Source: Acidobacteriota bacterium
GTDB lineage: Bacteria; Acidobacteriota; Holophagae; Holophagales; Holophagaceae
Assembly (NCBI GenBank): GCA_016195985.1
Contig: JACPYP010000033.1
Span: 1-61,107 of the forward strand
Direction: 5' to 3'
Length of the DNA stretch: 61,107 nucleotides
The notes below the pieces were generated by a model. That model saw only the letters and a program-made list of their open reading frames with translations, made no database searches and was not told the DNA's origin. Shown in pieces: positions 27,568 to 35,271 of the stretch. The position numbers and the translations under genes were made by a program. The first letter of the stretch is position 1, and each line of letters starts with the position of its first letter.

Positions 27568-28035
27568 TCAGTGATCGGATCCGACGACCGCCACCGCCTC
27601 GATCTCGATGAGAAGGTCCGGCCTCACCAGGCGGGACACCTGCACCAGGCTGCTGGCCGGCGGCTTCTGCGTGAAGTAACCATCCCGGACCTCCCTGAAG
27701 GCGGGAAGCCCCGAAACATCCGTCATGAACACGGTGATCTTCGCCACGTCCTCCATGCGGCCCCCGCCAGCCGCCAGGGCGGCCTTGAGATTCTCGAACA
27801 CCTGGCGGGTCTGGGCCCTCAGGTCTCCCGCTCCCACCAGCGCGCCGTTCTGATCCAATGCGATCTGGCCTGAGATGTAGAGGGTGCGGCCGCCCTTCAC
27901 CTCCACCACATGGGAGTAGCCATTGGGTTTGGGCAGGGCGGAGGGGTTCAGGTGGTTCATGTCAGGCTCCCGGTGGCTGCATGCCGCCATGGTGGCCAGG
28001 CAGAAGGAGATCAGGAGGAAGGCCGGTCGCTTCAT
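27568..28035 (-). CDS. Exported RidA-family lipoprotein
   Basis: 155 residues from the ATG at 28035. The first 20 residues form a lipoprotein signal (LISFCLATMAAC, Cys at the lipobox), followed by a RidA/YjgF domain: LYISGQIALDQNG, QTRQVFENLKAALAAGGG, KITVFMTDVSGLPAF and VRPDLLIEIEAVAVVG. RidA proteins hydrolyse reactive enamines or imines. The active-site arginine and glutamate region (RPDLLIEIEA) is retained. An exported form is less usual than the cytosolic one. Confidence 0.85.
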   Translation of the reverse strand: MKRPAFLLISFCLATMAACSHREPDMNHLNPSALPKPNGYSHVVEVKGGRTLYISGQIALDQNGALVGAGDLRAQTRQVFENLKAALAAGGGRMEDVAKITVFMTDVSGLPAFREVRDGYFTQKPPASSLVQVSRLVRPDLLIEIEAVAVVGSDH

Positions 28036-28105
28036 GGAATCCGCCTGGAGATCACGGGAAGAAGCTAACAGAATCTCCGGCATTCGTCTGTGCCGGAAGC
28101 GTGGG

Positions 28106-28489
28106 TCATGCCTTCTCATCCCTGGCGGCGAACCAGGCCCCAGCCTCCAGGAGGCTGTTCACAACCCGGATGGTGATCAGGGGATGGTCGTTGAGGCTTT
28201 GGAACATCCGCGCGATGCCCAGGGCGACTTCCCGGTGGACGACGATGGCCGTCTTGATCGGGTTCTTGAGCGGCATGATTCGCCGTTGGCCTGTAAAGGC
28301 AACGACATGGCTGAAGTCGATATCGAATTTCTCGACATCGCCCGTGTCGAGAATCCGGTCCAGGGACTTGACGGCGATCTCCTCGGCCTCCCTGACAGTG
28401 GCCATCAAACGCAGCAGATCCGCGTTTGTCAGCTGCCCGAAAAGCCTGATGTGGTAGAACTCGCCGGACTCGGAAAATTCAAAGGGCAT
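28106..28489 (-). CDS. Hypothetical STAS/SpoIIAA-like soluble protein
   Basis: 127 residues from the ATG at 28489; the upstream extension of the frame has no ribosome binding site. Strand-helix pattern FYHIRLFGQLTNADLLRLMATV, RILDTGDVEKFDIDFSHVVAF, PIKTAIVVHREVALGIARMFQSL and ITIRVVNSLLEAGAWFA fits the SpoIIAA/STAS-like small alpha/beta fold. Function unknown; no conserved catalytic residues seen. Confidence 0.65.
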   Translation of the reverse strand: MPFEFSESGEFYHIRLFGQLTNADLLRLMATVREAEEIAVKSLDRILDTGDVEKFDIDFSHVVAFTGQRRIMPLKNPIKTAIVVHREVALGIARMFQSLNDHPLITIRVVNSLLEAGAWFAARDEKA

Positions 28490-28671
28490 CGGAGCCTCAG
28501 ACGGGGGGAGCCTATGAGCGTGCCGTTCGTATCGGGTTCCATGGCGTGGCGGTGAGTGGAGAGGCGAAAAAGACGAGACCGCAGCATTCACCTGAAAGAC
28601 TGGTCCCGGGTGGTCTTCGCCGGGGAATGGAGCTGATGGTGCCAAAATTTCCACCATTTCCGGCGAACCTA

Positions 28672-28710
28672 CCGCGAACGGTGCTGAATCACCCGCCGAA
28701 CGGTAACAGG
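28672..28710 (-). repeat. 39-bp dispersed repeat, copy 1
   Basis: Plus strand begins CCGCGAACGGTGCTGAA and ends CGAACGGTAACAGG; two GCGAACGGT-like direct repeats about 22 bases apart. Read on the minus strand it starts CCTGTTACCGTTC. Copies 2-4 lie at 29558, 31379 and 33388 in the same orientation. Confidence 0.8.
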
Positions 28711-28934
28711 GGATCGTCTGGGCCGTTGACCGAGGCCGGTGCGCCGGGAATTGGGCCAGTTTGGGCAGATTGGCCCCAGGCCAGATACTCAGATCCAGCC
28801 ATTCAGGGGCAGGTGTTCAGGGATCGCTGCAACCCGAGGTGGCGAGCCGGACACCACGGCTGATAGCCCACGCCTTTTCCGGGGAGGCCGCGGCGCCGGC
28901 ATCCCAGGGCAGACGTTGGAGCAGGACGGGAATC

Positions 28935-28970
28935 AACATCCTCCCTCGGCTTCGCAGCGGGGAGGATGTT
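28935..28970. terminator. Hairpin downstream of the 29013 lipoprotein gene
   Basis: AACATCCTCCC (28935-28945) pairs perfectly with GGGAGGATGTT (28960-28970) across a 14-base loop. It lies 43 bases beyond the stop of the minus-strand gene. The T-run is weak, so Rho-independent action is likely but unproven. Confidence 0.55.
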
Positions 28971-29012
28971 CCGGAGTACGCGATGGATGCGGAATTGAGT
29001 GGGAAACCGCTC

Positions 29013-29471
29013 CTACTGCGTGACCTTGTAGACATTGCCCGCAGCGTCTACGGCCACTCCGAGCAGAGGGGCCTCCTTGGTGGTGTCTCGGTAGAATTCC
29101 AATTGGAACTCAGAGCGCTGATTGCCAGTGATCTTGGCTTTCCCGCGCCACTTGGCCCCGAGGACATGCTTGGTGAAGTAACCTTCGCCATAGACCAGGT
29201 CCCAAGAGGCGGCCAGACCAGAGGCAGGCTGGTTCTGTGGGACGGGCTCCCAGGTTCCACTGCAAGATTCCCCGCTGGGCAGCTGAAACGTGATTGAACC
29301 GGAACTGATCCCGCTGGTGACCGCTGTGATGGCAGCGTCTGGAGGCTGGCTGACGGCGGGGCCCTTGACTGGATGAAGGTAGAGCTTCGGGGCCAGATTG
29401 GGAATGGGCGGAATGCATGCGGTCAGCAAGAGCAAGCCGATGGAAGCACCAAGGATGGAACGCACCTTCAT
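29013..29471 (-). CDS. Hypothetical lipoprotein
   Basis: 152 residues with an AGGAGG site and a lipoprotein signal (ILGASIGLLLLTAC). The mature part is beta-rich (GSITFQLPSGESCSGTWEPV, LAASWDLVYGEGYF, AKWRGKAKITGNQRSEFQLEF) and ends GVAVDAAGNVYKVTQ. No family recognised. Outer-membrane anchored by inference. Confidence 0.75.
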   Translation of the reverse strand: MKVRSILGASIGLLLLTACIPPIPNLAPKLYLHPVKGPAVSQPPDAAITAVTSGISSGSITFQLPSGESCSGTWEPVPQNQPASGLAASWDLVYGEGYFTKHVLGAKWRGKAKITGNQRSEFQLEFYRDTTKEAPLLGVAVDAAGNVYKVTQ

Positions 29472-29557
29472 GTAGACCTCCTGTTTTTTGAAATGCCGGG
29501 TGAAGACCCAAGTTACCAGGACGATGGCACAAGCTTGGCCTCTTTGGGGCCGGGTTC

Positions 29558-29596
29558 CCGCGAACGGTGTTGACGGGTGGGGTGAACGGTCACAGA
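29558..29596 (-). repeat. 39-bp dispersed repeat, copy 2
   Basis: CCGCGAACGGTGTTGACGGG followed by TGGGGTGAACGGTCACAGA. Same layout as copy 1, with a few changes in the second half. Confidence 0.75.
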
Positions 29597-29633
29597 GGAC
29601 CCGGAGGGGGCGGACCTTGGCGGGTCTGATCGC

Positions 29634-30122
29634 CTACCGACCGCGCGGGGGCTCCCAAAGCTCCAGTTTGTTGCCTTCGGGATCAATGACGTAGCCGAAC
29701 TTGCCGTCTTCAGATTCCTGGACCTTATCAAGCACCTGGCAGCCTTCGGCACGCAGCGCAGCCAACAGGGCATGAAGGTCGGCCACCCGGAAATTGATCA
29801 TGAAAGGGGAAGAGCTTGGTTCAAAGGAGCGGGTGGTGTCTTTAAAGGGGCTCCATACGGTTGTTCCCTTTGCCTCGGAGGGGTCATCGGCCCAGCGGAA
29901 AACGACGCCTCCCCACTTTTCCACATTCATCCCTAAATGATCGCGGTACCACTGGGCCAGCGCTTTGGGGTTTTTGGATTTGAAAAAGATCCCACCGATG
30001 CCGGTGACCCTTCGGGTGACGGCAGGGAGAGGCGGCAGCTTTTCAGGTGGTTTCGACTGAGCGAATGCCGGCCGCGACAGGGCGACGGCAGCAGCAAGCA
30101 GGATGGTGGGTCGTTTCAGCAT
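29634..30122 (-). CDS. Exported VOC (glyoxalase/bleomycin-resistance) protein
   Basis: 162 residues. A signal peptide (RPTILLAAAVALSRPAFAQ) precedes a single VOC domain: GIGGIFFKSKNPKALAQWYRDHLGM, VVFRWADDPS, FMINFRVADLHALLAALRAEG and the closing YVIDPEGNKLELWEPP with the conserved metal-ligand glutamate. A periplasmic VOC enzyme is uncommon. Substrate unknown. The gene upstream (30043-30600) overlaps its start by 80 bases. Confidence 0.85.
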   Translation of the reverse strand: MLKRPTILLAAAVALSRPAFAQSKPPEKLPPLPAVTRRVTGIGGIFFKSKNPKALAQWYRDHLGMNVEKWGGVVFRWADDPSEAKGTTVWSPFKDTTRSFEPSSSPFMINFRVADLHALLAALRAEGCQVLDKVQESEDGKFGYVIDPEGNKLELWEPPRGR

Positions 30123-30600
30123 GGAACCCCCTTGTTAAAGATGGCCGGGTACACCGGTTCAGAAGCGATGAGCGAAGCCTGGGCTGCCTTAGGGGCTCAG
30201 GAAGATAGAAGCCCATGCCATTCATGGGGCGTTTAGGAAACAGGGCGCACCAGCCAGAAGGCTGTTGCGAGAAGGGAGGAAAACCATCTTCATGGACGAT
30301 GGCTCCCCCGCTTGCCGCAAATACGTCGCTAGAAGTGGCGCCAACCCCTAACCCTTCAGGCGTGCTGAAGCGGGAGTCATGAGAAGCGGTGAAAACAAGA
30401 TGCTCATCGGGGTCGACAGCGAGTTGAAATGGGATGCCCGCGTAGGATCTCTCAAGATAGGGGTATGGCGGGCGTCTGCCGAATGCCGTAAGGTAGCCAT
30501 CCCTCATGGCGATTTTGAATGGTTCGCCCAAATGTGGAATGTTAACAGACTGTGACCAAACCAAAGAAGAGACGACGGAAAATACAAGTAGAGGCTTCAT
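30043..30600 (-). CDS. Secreted hypothetical protein with an out-of-place C-terminus
   Basis: 185 residues. A signal peptide (MKPLLVFSVVSSLVWSQS) and about 115 coherent residues follow (AGIPFQLAVDPDEHLVFTAS, SGGAIVHEDGF, PSGWCALFPKRPMNGMGFYL). After about residue 136 the frame turns into low-complexity arginine/serine-rich sequence and then runs out of frame through the first 27 codons of the VOC gene. The natural C-terminus was probably nearer 30190 and a small deletion or frameshift removed the original stop. Function unknown. Confidence 0.6.
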   Translation of the reverse strand: MKPLLVFSVVSSLVWSQSVNIPHLGEPFKIAMRDGYLTAFGRRPPYPYLERSYAGIPFQLAVDPDEHLVFTASHDSRFSTPEGLGVGATSSDVFAASGGAIVHEDGFPPFSQQPSGWCALFPKRPMNGMGFYLPEPLRQPRLRSSLLNRCTRPSLTRGFHAETTHHPACCCRRPVAAGIRSVETT

Positions 30601-30641
30601 GGGTGGCTAATAAATGATGGGTTCGGTAGCCTAGTACTGAC

Positions 30642-30659
30642 GCCTAAACGCGCTTAGGC
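30642..30659. terminator. Hairpin after the 30664 gene
   Basis: GCCTAA (30642-30647) and TTAGGC (30654-30659) enclose ACGCGC, five bases beyond the stop of the minus-strand gene. A short AT-containing stem; a terminator role is tentative. Confidence 0.4.
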
Positions 30660-30663
30660 CAGG

Positions 30664-31176
30664 CTATTTGTCGGAGGCGACCGTCACGATAAATTTGAGT
30701 TTTGGGTGGCCATCTGGTTTCAGGAGATTGTCAAACTCGGATTGAGGAATGAGCAGGGATGCCGTGTCAGATCTGTACTGCTTCTCTTTGGCTGAGATTT
30801 CCATCTCGGCTCCTGTGACCTTCTTCTCTGAAGAATCAAGAAGCATGCATTGAATCGACACCTTCCGGTCGTAGGATGGCCGTACAAATGCCGTCACTTT
30901 GATTGATAGCTTTACCTGTTTGGACCAGGTTTTTGATTTGGTAATGACGATGACAGGCAGGGTGACATCATCACAAACGAACTTCCCTTGATCAGAGAAT
31001 GGATAGATATCACCGAGTTCCTGATTCCTCAGTCGGTCCAAGGGCAACTCAACGACCATTGGCGAAGTGAATTCACTTTGCTTTAAGTCAGCTTCGGTGC
31101 CTTGCCTCGCAACCATTTGGCCGATGAGTGGAAACCCAATCAAACAAGACGATAAAAGCAGCGCGCTTATCTTCAT
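30664..31176 (-). CDS. Secreted hypothetical protein
   Basis: 170 residues from the ATG at 31176 (GGGAGT upstream); the frame extends further but without a start signal. A signal peptide (ISALLLSSCLIGFPLIGQ) precedes a beta-rich mature part (SPMVVELPLDRLRNQELGDI, DVTLPVIVITKSKTWSKQV, KLKFIVTVASDK). AT-rich compared with core genes. No family recognised. Confidence 0.7.
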   Translation of the reverse strand: MKISALLLSSCLIGFPLIGQMVARQGTEADLKQSEFTSPMVVELPLDRLRNQELGDIYPFSDQGKFVCDDVTLPVIVITKSKTWSKQVKLSIKVTAFVRPSYDRKVSIQCMLLDSSEKKVTGAEMEISAKEKQYRSDTASLLIPQSEFDNLLKPDGHPKLKFIVTVASDK

Positions 31177-31378
31177 GGTGACTCCCTTTGGGAAGCATTG
31201 TAGGGCATTCAGCTCAAGGAACCATGCACGTGCGTTTGGAGTGGGTGGGTTGACCAGACCAGGCACCAGTGCCGGGGACGGGTCGGCCGCGTGGTCCGGC
31301 AGGGCGACGCCGGTTTGAAAGAGGACCGGGCCTGGGCTCACACGGAGGCAGAAGTCGGGCCGTTCTCAAGCGGGTCAC

Positions 31379-31417
31379 ACGCGAACAGTGCCGGAAGGGG
31401 GCGCGAATGGCGAGCGA
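31379..31417 (-). repeat. 39-bp dispersed repeat, copy 3 (diverged)
   Basis: ACGCGAACAGTGCCGGAAGG followed by GGGCGCGAATGGCGAGCGA. The two GCGAAC cores are kept; the ends have drifted. It is directly followed by an inverted repeat at 31417-31456. Confidence 0.65.
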
Positions 31418-31456
31418 TGCCCCGCGTCACCCGACGGTCCCTTCGTGACGGGGCAT
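31417..31456. repeat. Inverted repeat downstream of the methyltransferase gene
   Basis: ATGCCCCGCGTCAC (31417-31430) and GTGACGGGGCAT (31445-31456) pair over 12 bp with one bulged dinucleotide. It may act as a terminator for the minus-strand gene ending at 31503. Confidence 0.55.
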
Positions 31457-31502
31457 TCACCCCGGCTTCATCTCGATCTCGCCGTCGCTTCGTTTCGTCC
31501 TT

Positions 31503-32501
31503 TTAAGCAGGCTTGTGGGCAGTGATGAGGCTTTCTCCACTTGCGAGAATCACTCGTTCGACTCCGATGAACCCGGTTTCTGTCAGCCAACTTCGGTATT
31601 CATGCTCGGTGTATGCCCGACCTTCGTCATAGATATTGATGAAGATCAAATTGAACGTTACGGCCAGCGATGGGGAGAGGCGGGAATCGTCGAGAACTTG
31701 ACCAAGTATGAAGATCGGGCTTCCCGGTTCGAGCACCAGGAAGAGATTGTGAAGGGCCCGGATTGCGTCCTTTGGAGATAAAACCTGGAAGAAAGCACGA
31801 AGCACAGCGACGTCATAGGCGCCAGCCCATGGACCCTGAACGGCATCGCCAGCGATCACGCTGGCTTGGTGCACCATGTTCTCTTCCTCGATGAATCGCT
31901 GTGTGATCGGCGCGACGGATGGCATTTCAAGCACAGTGACGCGAAGACGGGGGCAAACCGAGGAAATGGCGATGGCAAGGCCACCTGACCCCCCACCCAC
32001 ATCGAGGAGGTGGTGATGGTGTGAGAAATCCACGTGATCAACCAGGAGACGCCCGGATGCCTTGGTGGCCGGGTGTAAACCGCGCAAGTAAGCCTCCATG
32101 GCCACAGGGGACATAGAGGCGAAATCGAGTTTTGCGAGGGGCCGGTCCGCGCGAATGGAGGCAGAAGTCTGCTGCAGCTCCTGGTAGCGGGCGGTATAGA
32201 AGGCGTGCCGGCCTCCGAGATAAGTGGGTTTGCCTTTTACAAGGAAACAGTCTGCTTCGGGTGTGTTGGCGAACTGTTCCTCATCAACGGTCAACAGGCC
32301 TGCTGCGACCAAGGCATACAGGAGAGGAGCCAGTCTTGTCGGCTCCAGGCCCAACTTCTCCGCAAGTTGATCGACTCCCATCGGACGGGTTTCAAGCGGA
32401 GTGAATAGATCCAACTGCATGCCGGCGATCATCGCAAATGCGGGATAAGCGTTGGAACCAAGCTTCTGAATCGTCTCAGGTTGTAATGCAGGGATCATCA
32501 T
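31503..32501 (-). CDS. SAM-dependent O-methyltransferase (COMT/HIOMT type)
   Basis: 332 residues from the ATG at 32501 (AAGGA upstream). An N-terminal winged-helix dimerisation domain (PAFAMIAGMQLDLFTPLE, QLAEKLGLEPTRLAPLLYAL) precedes a Rossmann methyltransferase with HHLLDVGGGSGGLAIAI (SAM motif I), VTVLEMPSVAPI, VIAGDAVQGPW and DVAVLRAFFQVLSPKDAI. This is the layout of plant COMT and bacterial natural-product O-methyltransferases such as acetylserotonin-type enzymes. The acceptor is unknown and no biosynthetic cluster surrounds it. Confidence 0.88.
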   Translation of the reverse strand: MMIPALQPETIQKLGSNAYPAFAMIAGMQLDLFTPLETRPMGVDQLAEKLGLEPTRLAPLLYALVAAGLLTVDEEQFANTPEADCFLVKGKPTYLGGRHAFYTARYQELQQTSASIRADRPLAKLDFASMSPVAMEAYLRGLHPATKASGRLLVDHVDFSHHHHLLDVGGGSGGLAIAISSVCPRLRVTVLEMPSVAPITQRFIEEENMVHQASVIAGDAVQGPWAGAYDVAVLRAFFQVLSPKDAIRALHNLFLVLEPGSPIFILGQVLDDSRLSPSLAVTFNLIFINIYDEGRAYTEHEYRSWLTETGFIGVERVILASGESLITAHKPA

Positions 32502-32693
32502 GGTGTCCTTCCATATATAGCGAACCATTCCTCTCGTTTCCGGGGAGACAATCGATCGAGAGGGGGCTGGGGCCGGGTGGGCCTGACGAAGCTGAGCGGC
32601 CACGCTTGTCCCGAGACAATGAGCGGAGCCGAGATCGCAGCCGATGAGGGCGCTTGAAAGGCAAAGCCGGTGGGTCCCGGGTTGATCCGGGGG

Positions 32694-33164
32694 TCAGGCA
32701 TTGCAGAGAGCTGCAAATTCTCGAAAGCGCTTGAGCTGGTCACTTTGAAAGGCAGATTTGGGGATAATCGAGGCAAACCCTCCTGGAGATAGATGGAGGT
32801 AAAAATACAAATGGTCTTCGGAAAAACCATTGAAGTGCGACCAAGTGAATTCCTTGCGCCAATCCGGACCGGCGATCATCAATGAGGCCTGGTCAAAGGT
32901 GAGTATTTTCGGATCTGTCATTTGCGATTGATGATCGATAAGGCTCACCAGGCGTCTGTAGTATTTATACGGGGTCCAAATACCCAACATGATGATCGGT
33001 ATTCCGATGTATAGACCCCTTCCACCAATGTAGATAAGCCAGACTGAAATAAACAATTGAACGATGGTTGCGAAGAAAAGAGGAGAACGCACGAAGGTTC
33101 GGCGCCAGAGAAGCGATGCCAAGATCTCTTTGCTGAGTTGATAATTCACTGATTCCTGAATCAT
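32694..33164 (-). CDS. YcxB-like membrane protein
   Basis: 156 residues from the ATG at 33164 (GGAGGG upstream). Two adjacent membrane helices (SPLFFATIVQLFISVWLIYI, GLYIGIPIIMLGIW) are followed by a soluble domain with WRKEFTWSHFNGFSEDHLYFYL and FASIIPKSAFQSDQLKRFREF, the pattern of the YcxB-like C-terminal domain. Clearly AT-richer than core genes. Function unknown. Confidence 0.78.
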   Translation of the reverse strand: MIQESVNYQLSKEILASLLWRRTFVRSPLFFATIVQLFISVWLIYIGGRGLYIGIPIIMLGIWTPYKYYRRLVSLIDHQSQMTDPKILTFDQASLMIAGPDWRKEFTWSHFNGFSEDHLYFYLHLSPGGFASIIPKSAFQSDQLKRFREFAALCNA

Positions 33165-33547
33165 CCGAAAACCCTCCAAACAAATGATACATGCATGGAT
33201 TCTGCAATCTCAGGCCCAACTGCTCTGGTATGGAGGCACACACATGGAAACTGAGGAAGCGGATGGACGTGAAAGGTAAGACAACGGGCACAAGGCACAA
33301 GTTGGGCGAGGGGGTTCGCAATAGCTTTTCCGGAGCGGGAAAAGGATTGCAGAGCCGCGATGACCCTTCCGACTCAGGGTTGGCCCCCCGCGAACGGTGC
33401 AGAAAGGTGGCGCGAACGGTAACAGCGGACCAGCAGAGGGGCTGGTTTTGACGGGGTCAGGGTGGGGGTTGGTCGGGAGCTACCTGTAACGGCGAGAGAC
33501 GGGCGGGCCTCGTCGAGCTGCACAGGGATTGAACGAAGGGTCAGCTA
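33165..33547. other. Gene-free spacer with repeat copy 4
   Basis: No supported gene. Contains the 39-bp repeat at 33388-33426. The structured stretch begins at 33548. Confidence 0.6.
33388..33426 (-). repeat. 39-bp dispersed repeat, copy 4
   Basis: CCGCGAACGGTGCAGAAAGG followed by TGGCGCGAACGGTAACAGC. The best-preserved copy: both GCGAACGGT cores are exact. Confidence 0.8.
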
Positions 33548-33746
33548 GTGGTGTCCGCTCGAAATACCAGGTGCGATCTCAACGCCCATGGACACCACGG
33601 GGCGGGGGCCTGGGGGCGTGGCAGCGCCCCCAGCGGGGTGACAGCATGGGCGCGGTCCCGCGCCCATGCGCCAGAGGGGCCATGCCCGATGGAAGTGTGC
33701 CTCGCCAGCTGCCCTGAATGATCCAGTTATTTCAGGCGAGGCACAC
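33548..33746. repeat. Chain of four strong inverted repeats
   Basis: GTGGTGTCC/GGACACCAC (33548-33556, 33590-33598); CTGGGGGCG/CGCCCCCAG (33610-33618, 33625-33633); GCATGGGCGCGG/CCGCGCCCATGC (33644-33655, 33658-33669); and GTGTGCCTCG plus CCTGAA pairing with TTCAGG plus CGAGGCACAC (33695-33718, 33731-33746), where one arm carries an eight-base bulge. The last arm overlaps the stop of the minus-strand gene by one base. No coding frame explains this region; a structured RNA, strong terminator array or recombination site is possible. Confidence 0.75.
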
Positions 33747-34240
33747 TAGGCCTTTGCCATGGCGCTGAATTCCATCTGCCAATTGATCTCCCAGGTGGAT
33801 CCGCCATCCTTTGAAAAGGCCTGTTCCCAGCGAGGATTGCCGCCGGGATTGGGGATCCAGGTGAACCGCACTTTGATGGGGTTCCCGTTGAGCAGGTCGT
33901 CGGCAAAGAAGGTCCCAACTCCTTCTTTGAACTGGCCACGCACTGGTGTGTCGATGGCGGTTGGGTTTCGACCGTCGAGCCACCAGATCGACCAAGTGCC
34001 TGAATCTTTGCAATAGGAACGCAAGGCCACCGCCCTGAATGGGCCGTCGGGGAAAAACAGAAGGTTGTCCTCGAGGTTCCCGAAGCCGCCCAGGACCTTG
34101 CGGGTGGACGACAAGCCTTCGAATTCTGTCCATTCCGTGCAACCGGCGAACCGCTGGTTCAGCCTGCGATGACGGACCTTCCAGTCCCCGATGATGAAAT
34201 CAAAATCTGCCGGAGCGGAATCATCGGGAGAAAGTGACAT
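33746..34240 (-). CDS. DUF1579-like beta-barrel protein
   Basis: 164 residues. FDFIIGDWKVRHRRLNQRFAG, ALRSYCKDSGTWSIWWLDG and WEQAFSKDGGSTWEINWQMEF follow the DUF1579/calycin-like pattern (IGDW near the start, repeated aromatic strands). Function unknown. Its ATG is two bases after the stop of the DUF1697 gene, so both are in one transcript; a GGAGG site precedes the start. Confidence 0.75.
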   Translation of the reverse strand: MSLSPDDSAPADFDFIIGDWKVRHRRLNQRFAGCTEWTEFEGLSSTRKVLGGFGNLEDNLLFFPDGPFRAVALRSYCKDSGTWSIWWLDGRNPTAIDTPVRGQFKEGVGTFFADDLLNGNPIKVRFTWIPNPGGNPRWEQAFSKDGGSTWEINWQMEFSAMAKA

Positions 34241-34242
34241 GT

Positions 34243-34809
34243 TTACCTCCGGGTTGAATGATTGGGTGCAACGAAGGGTTGGCTTTCAAGATCCTGTGCT
34301 GAGACACACTTTTGAATGGTGTCCCAGGTCCGGGTCGTGACATCTTTGCCGAAAGTCTTTTCGATAAGCACCATGAATATCGGTCCCCGCGGATTCGGAA
34401 CATACGCCGTGAAAACCTCCCGATCCGAGATGGCTAGAATCTGCGCGCCTTCACGTTCGATGGGCAAGGAAGGAAGTGATTGGGGTGGGTTCCGTAAAAA
34501 GGTGACGACCCGTTTCGCCGTGGGCGGGAGCATGAATCTCGAGTACGGATTCTGAGCCAATAGGGCCCGCAAGGCCTCGACCGAACGCACGATTGTTGGG
34601 AACGAGTGCCCAAGACAGTCCTGCATCGAGCCCTCGGCCTTCTTGACGAGCGCTGCATCAGAGGTTTCGCGGGCCGTGAAGATGACGTTCCCACTGGAAA
34701 GCACGGTTTTGACATCCGAAAACCCCGCTGCCTCAAAGGCCTTCTTCAGCTCGGGCATCTTCGCGTTCATCGGGCTTACCCCACGAAGGAAAGCAACATA
34801 GCGAGCCAT
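34243..34809 (-). CDS. DUF1697 family protein
   Basis: 188 residues from the ATG at 34809. The start MARYVAFLRGVSPMNAKMPEL and the segments GFSDVKTVLSSGNVIFTARE and RVVTFLRNPPQSLPSL are hallmark features of DUF1697, a soluble family of unknown function found in many bacteria. The usual GGKN after LRG is replaced by SPMN here. First gene of the pair with the DUF1579-like gene. Confidence 0.88.
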   Translation of the reverse strand: MARYVAFLRGVSPMNAKMPELKKAFEAAGFSDVKTVLSSGNVIFTARETSDAALVKKAEGSMQDCLGHSFPTIVRSVEALRALLAQNPYSRFMLPPTAKRVVTFLRNPPQSLPSLPIEREGAQILAISDREVFTAYVPNPRGPIFMVLIEKTFGKDVTTRTWDTIQKCVSAQDLESQPFVAPNHSTRR

Positions 34810-35271
34810 GGGCACTCCGTTTGGTGGGATGTGATCTAGCCGATGAAGCGTGCCAAGAAGGATGGGAACCCGATGACATGGAGCCCACCCGGGTTTTGAG
34901 AGCCTTGGCGTTTGCGCGAAGGCCCTTGGAACGGACGAGGCCAAAGGCGCAAAGAACCGGGATGGATTGCGCTCAAGGTGAGGCAAGGGGAGGAATGGCA
35001 GAGCCAGAATGCCATGGGAAACCGCCGGATTCACCCGGTGACCGAGCGAGGACGCCTCCGGAGCGCGACAACGCAAGTCCACCCTTCATGAGCAGCGGAA
35101 ACCCCGGACCGCAGGGACCCGCGAGGGGCGAAGCAAGGGGCTGAGCCCAGAAGCGGATCGAGAAGGATCCAATCCAGAAGACGGCGGTCAGGCGCTGGGC
35201 GGGCCTGACAAATGAAACGGACCGGGCCCGCCTGTGCCGAGCTGATGGGCGGAGCGTAGGAGGCGACATGT
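34810..35271. other. Gene-free spacer
   Basis: About 460 bases, GC-rich, without a convincing coding frame, strong hairpin or copy of the 39-bp repeat. I see no feature to report. Confidence 0.4.

Larger units (their letters stand above)
28490..29012. other. Gene-free spacer at the start of the accessory strip
   Basis: About 520 bases with no convincing gene. It carries copy 1 of the 39-bp dispersed repeat (28672-28710) and a strong hairpin near 28935-28970. Confidence 0.6.
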
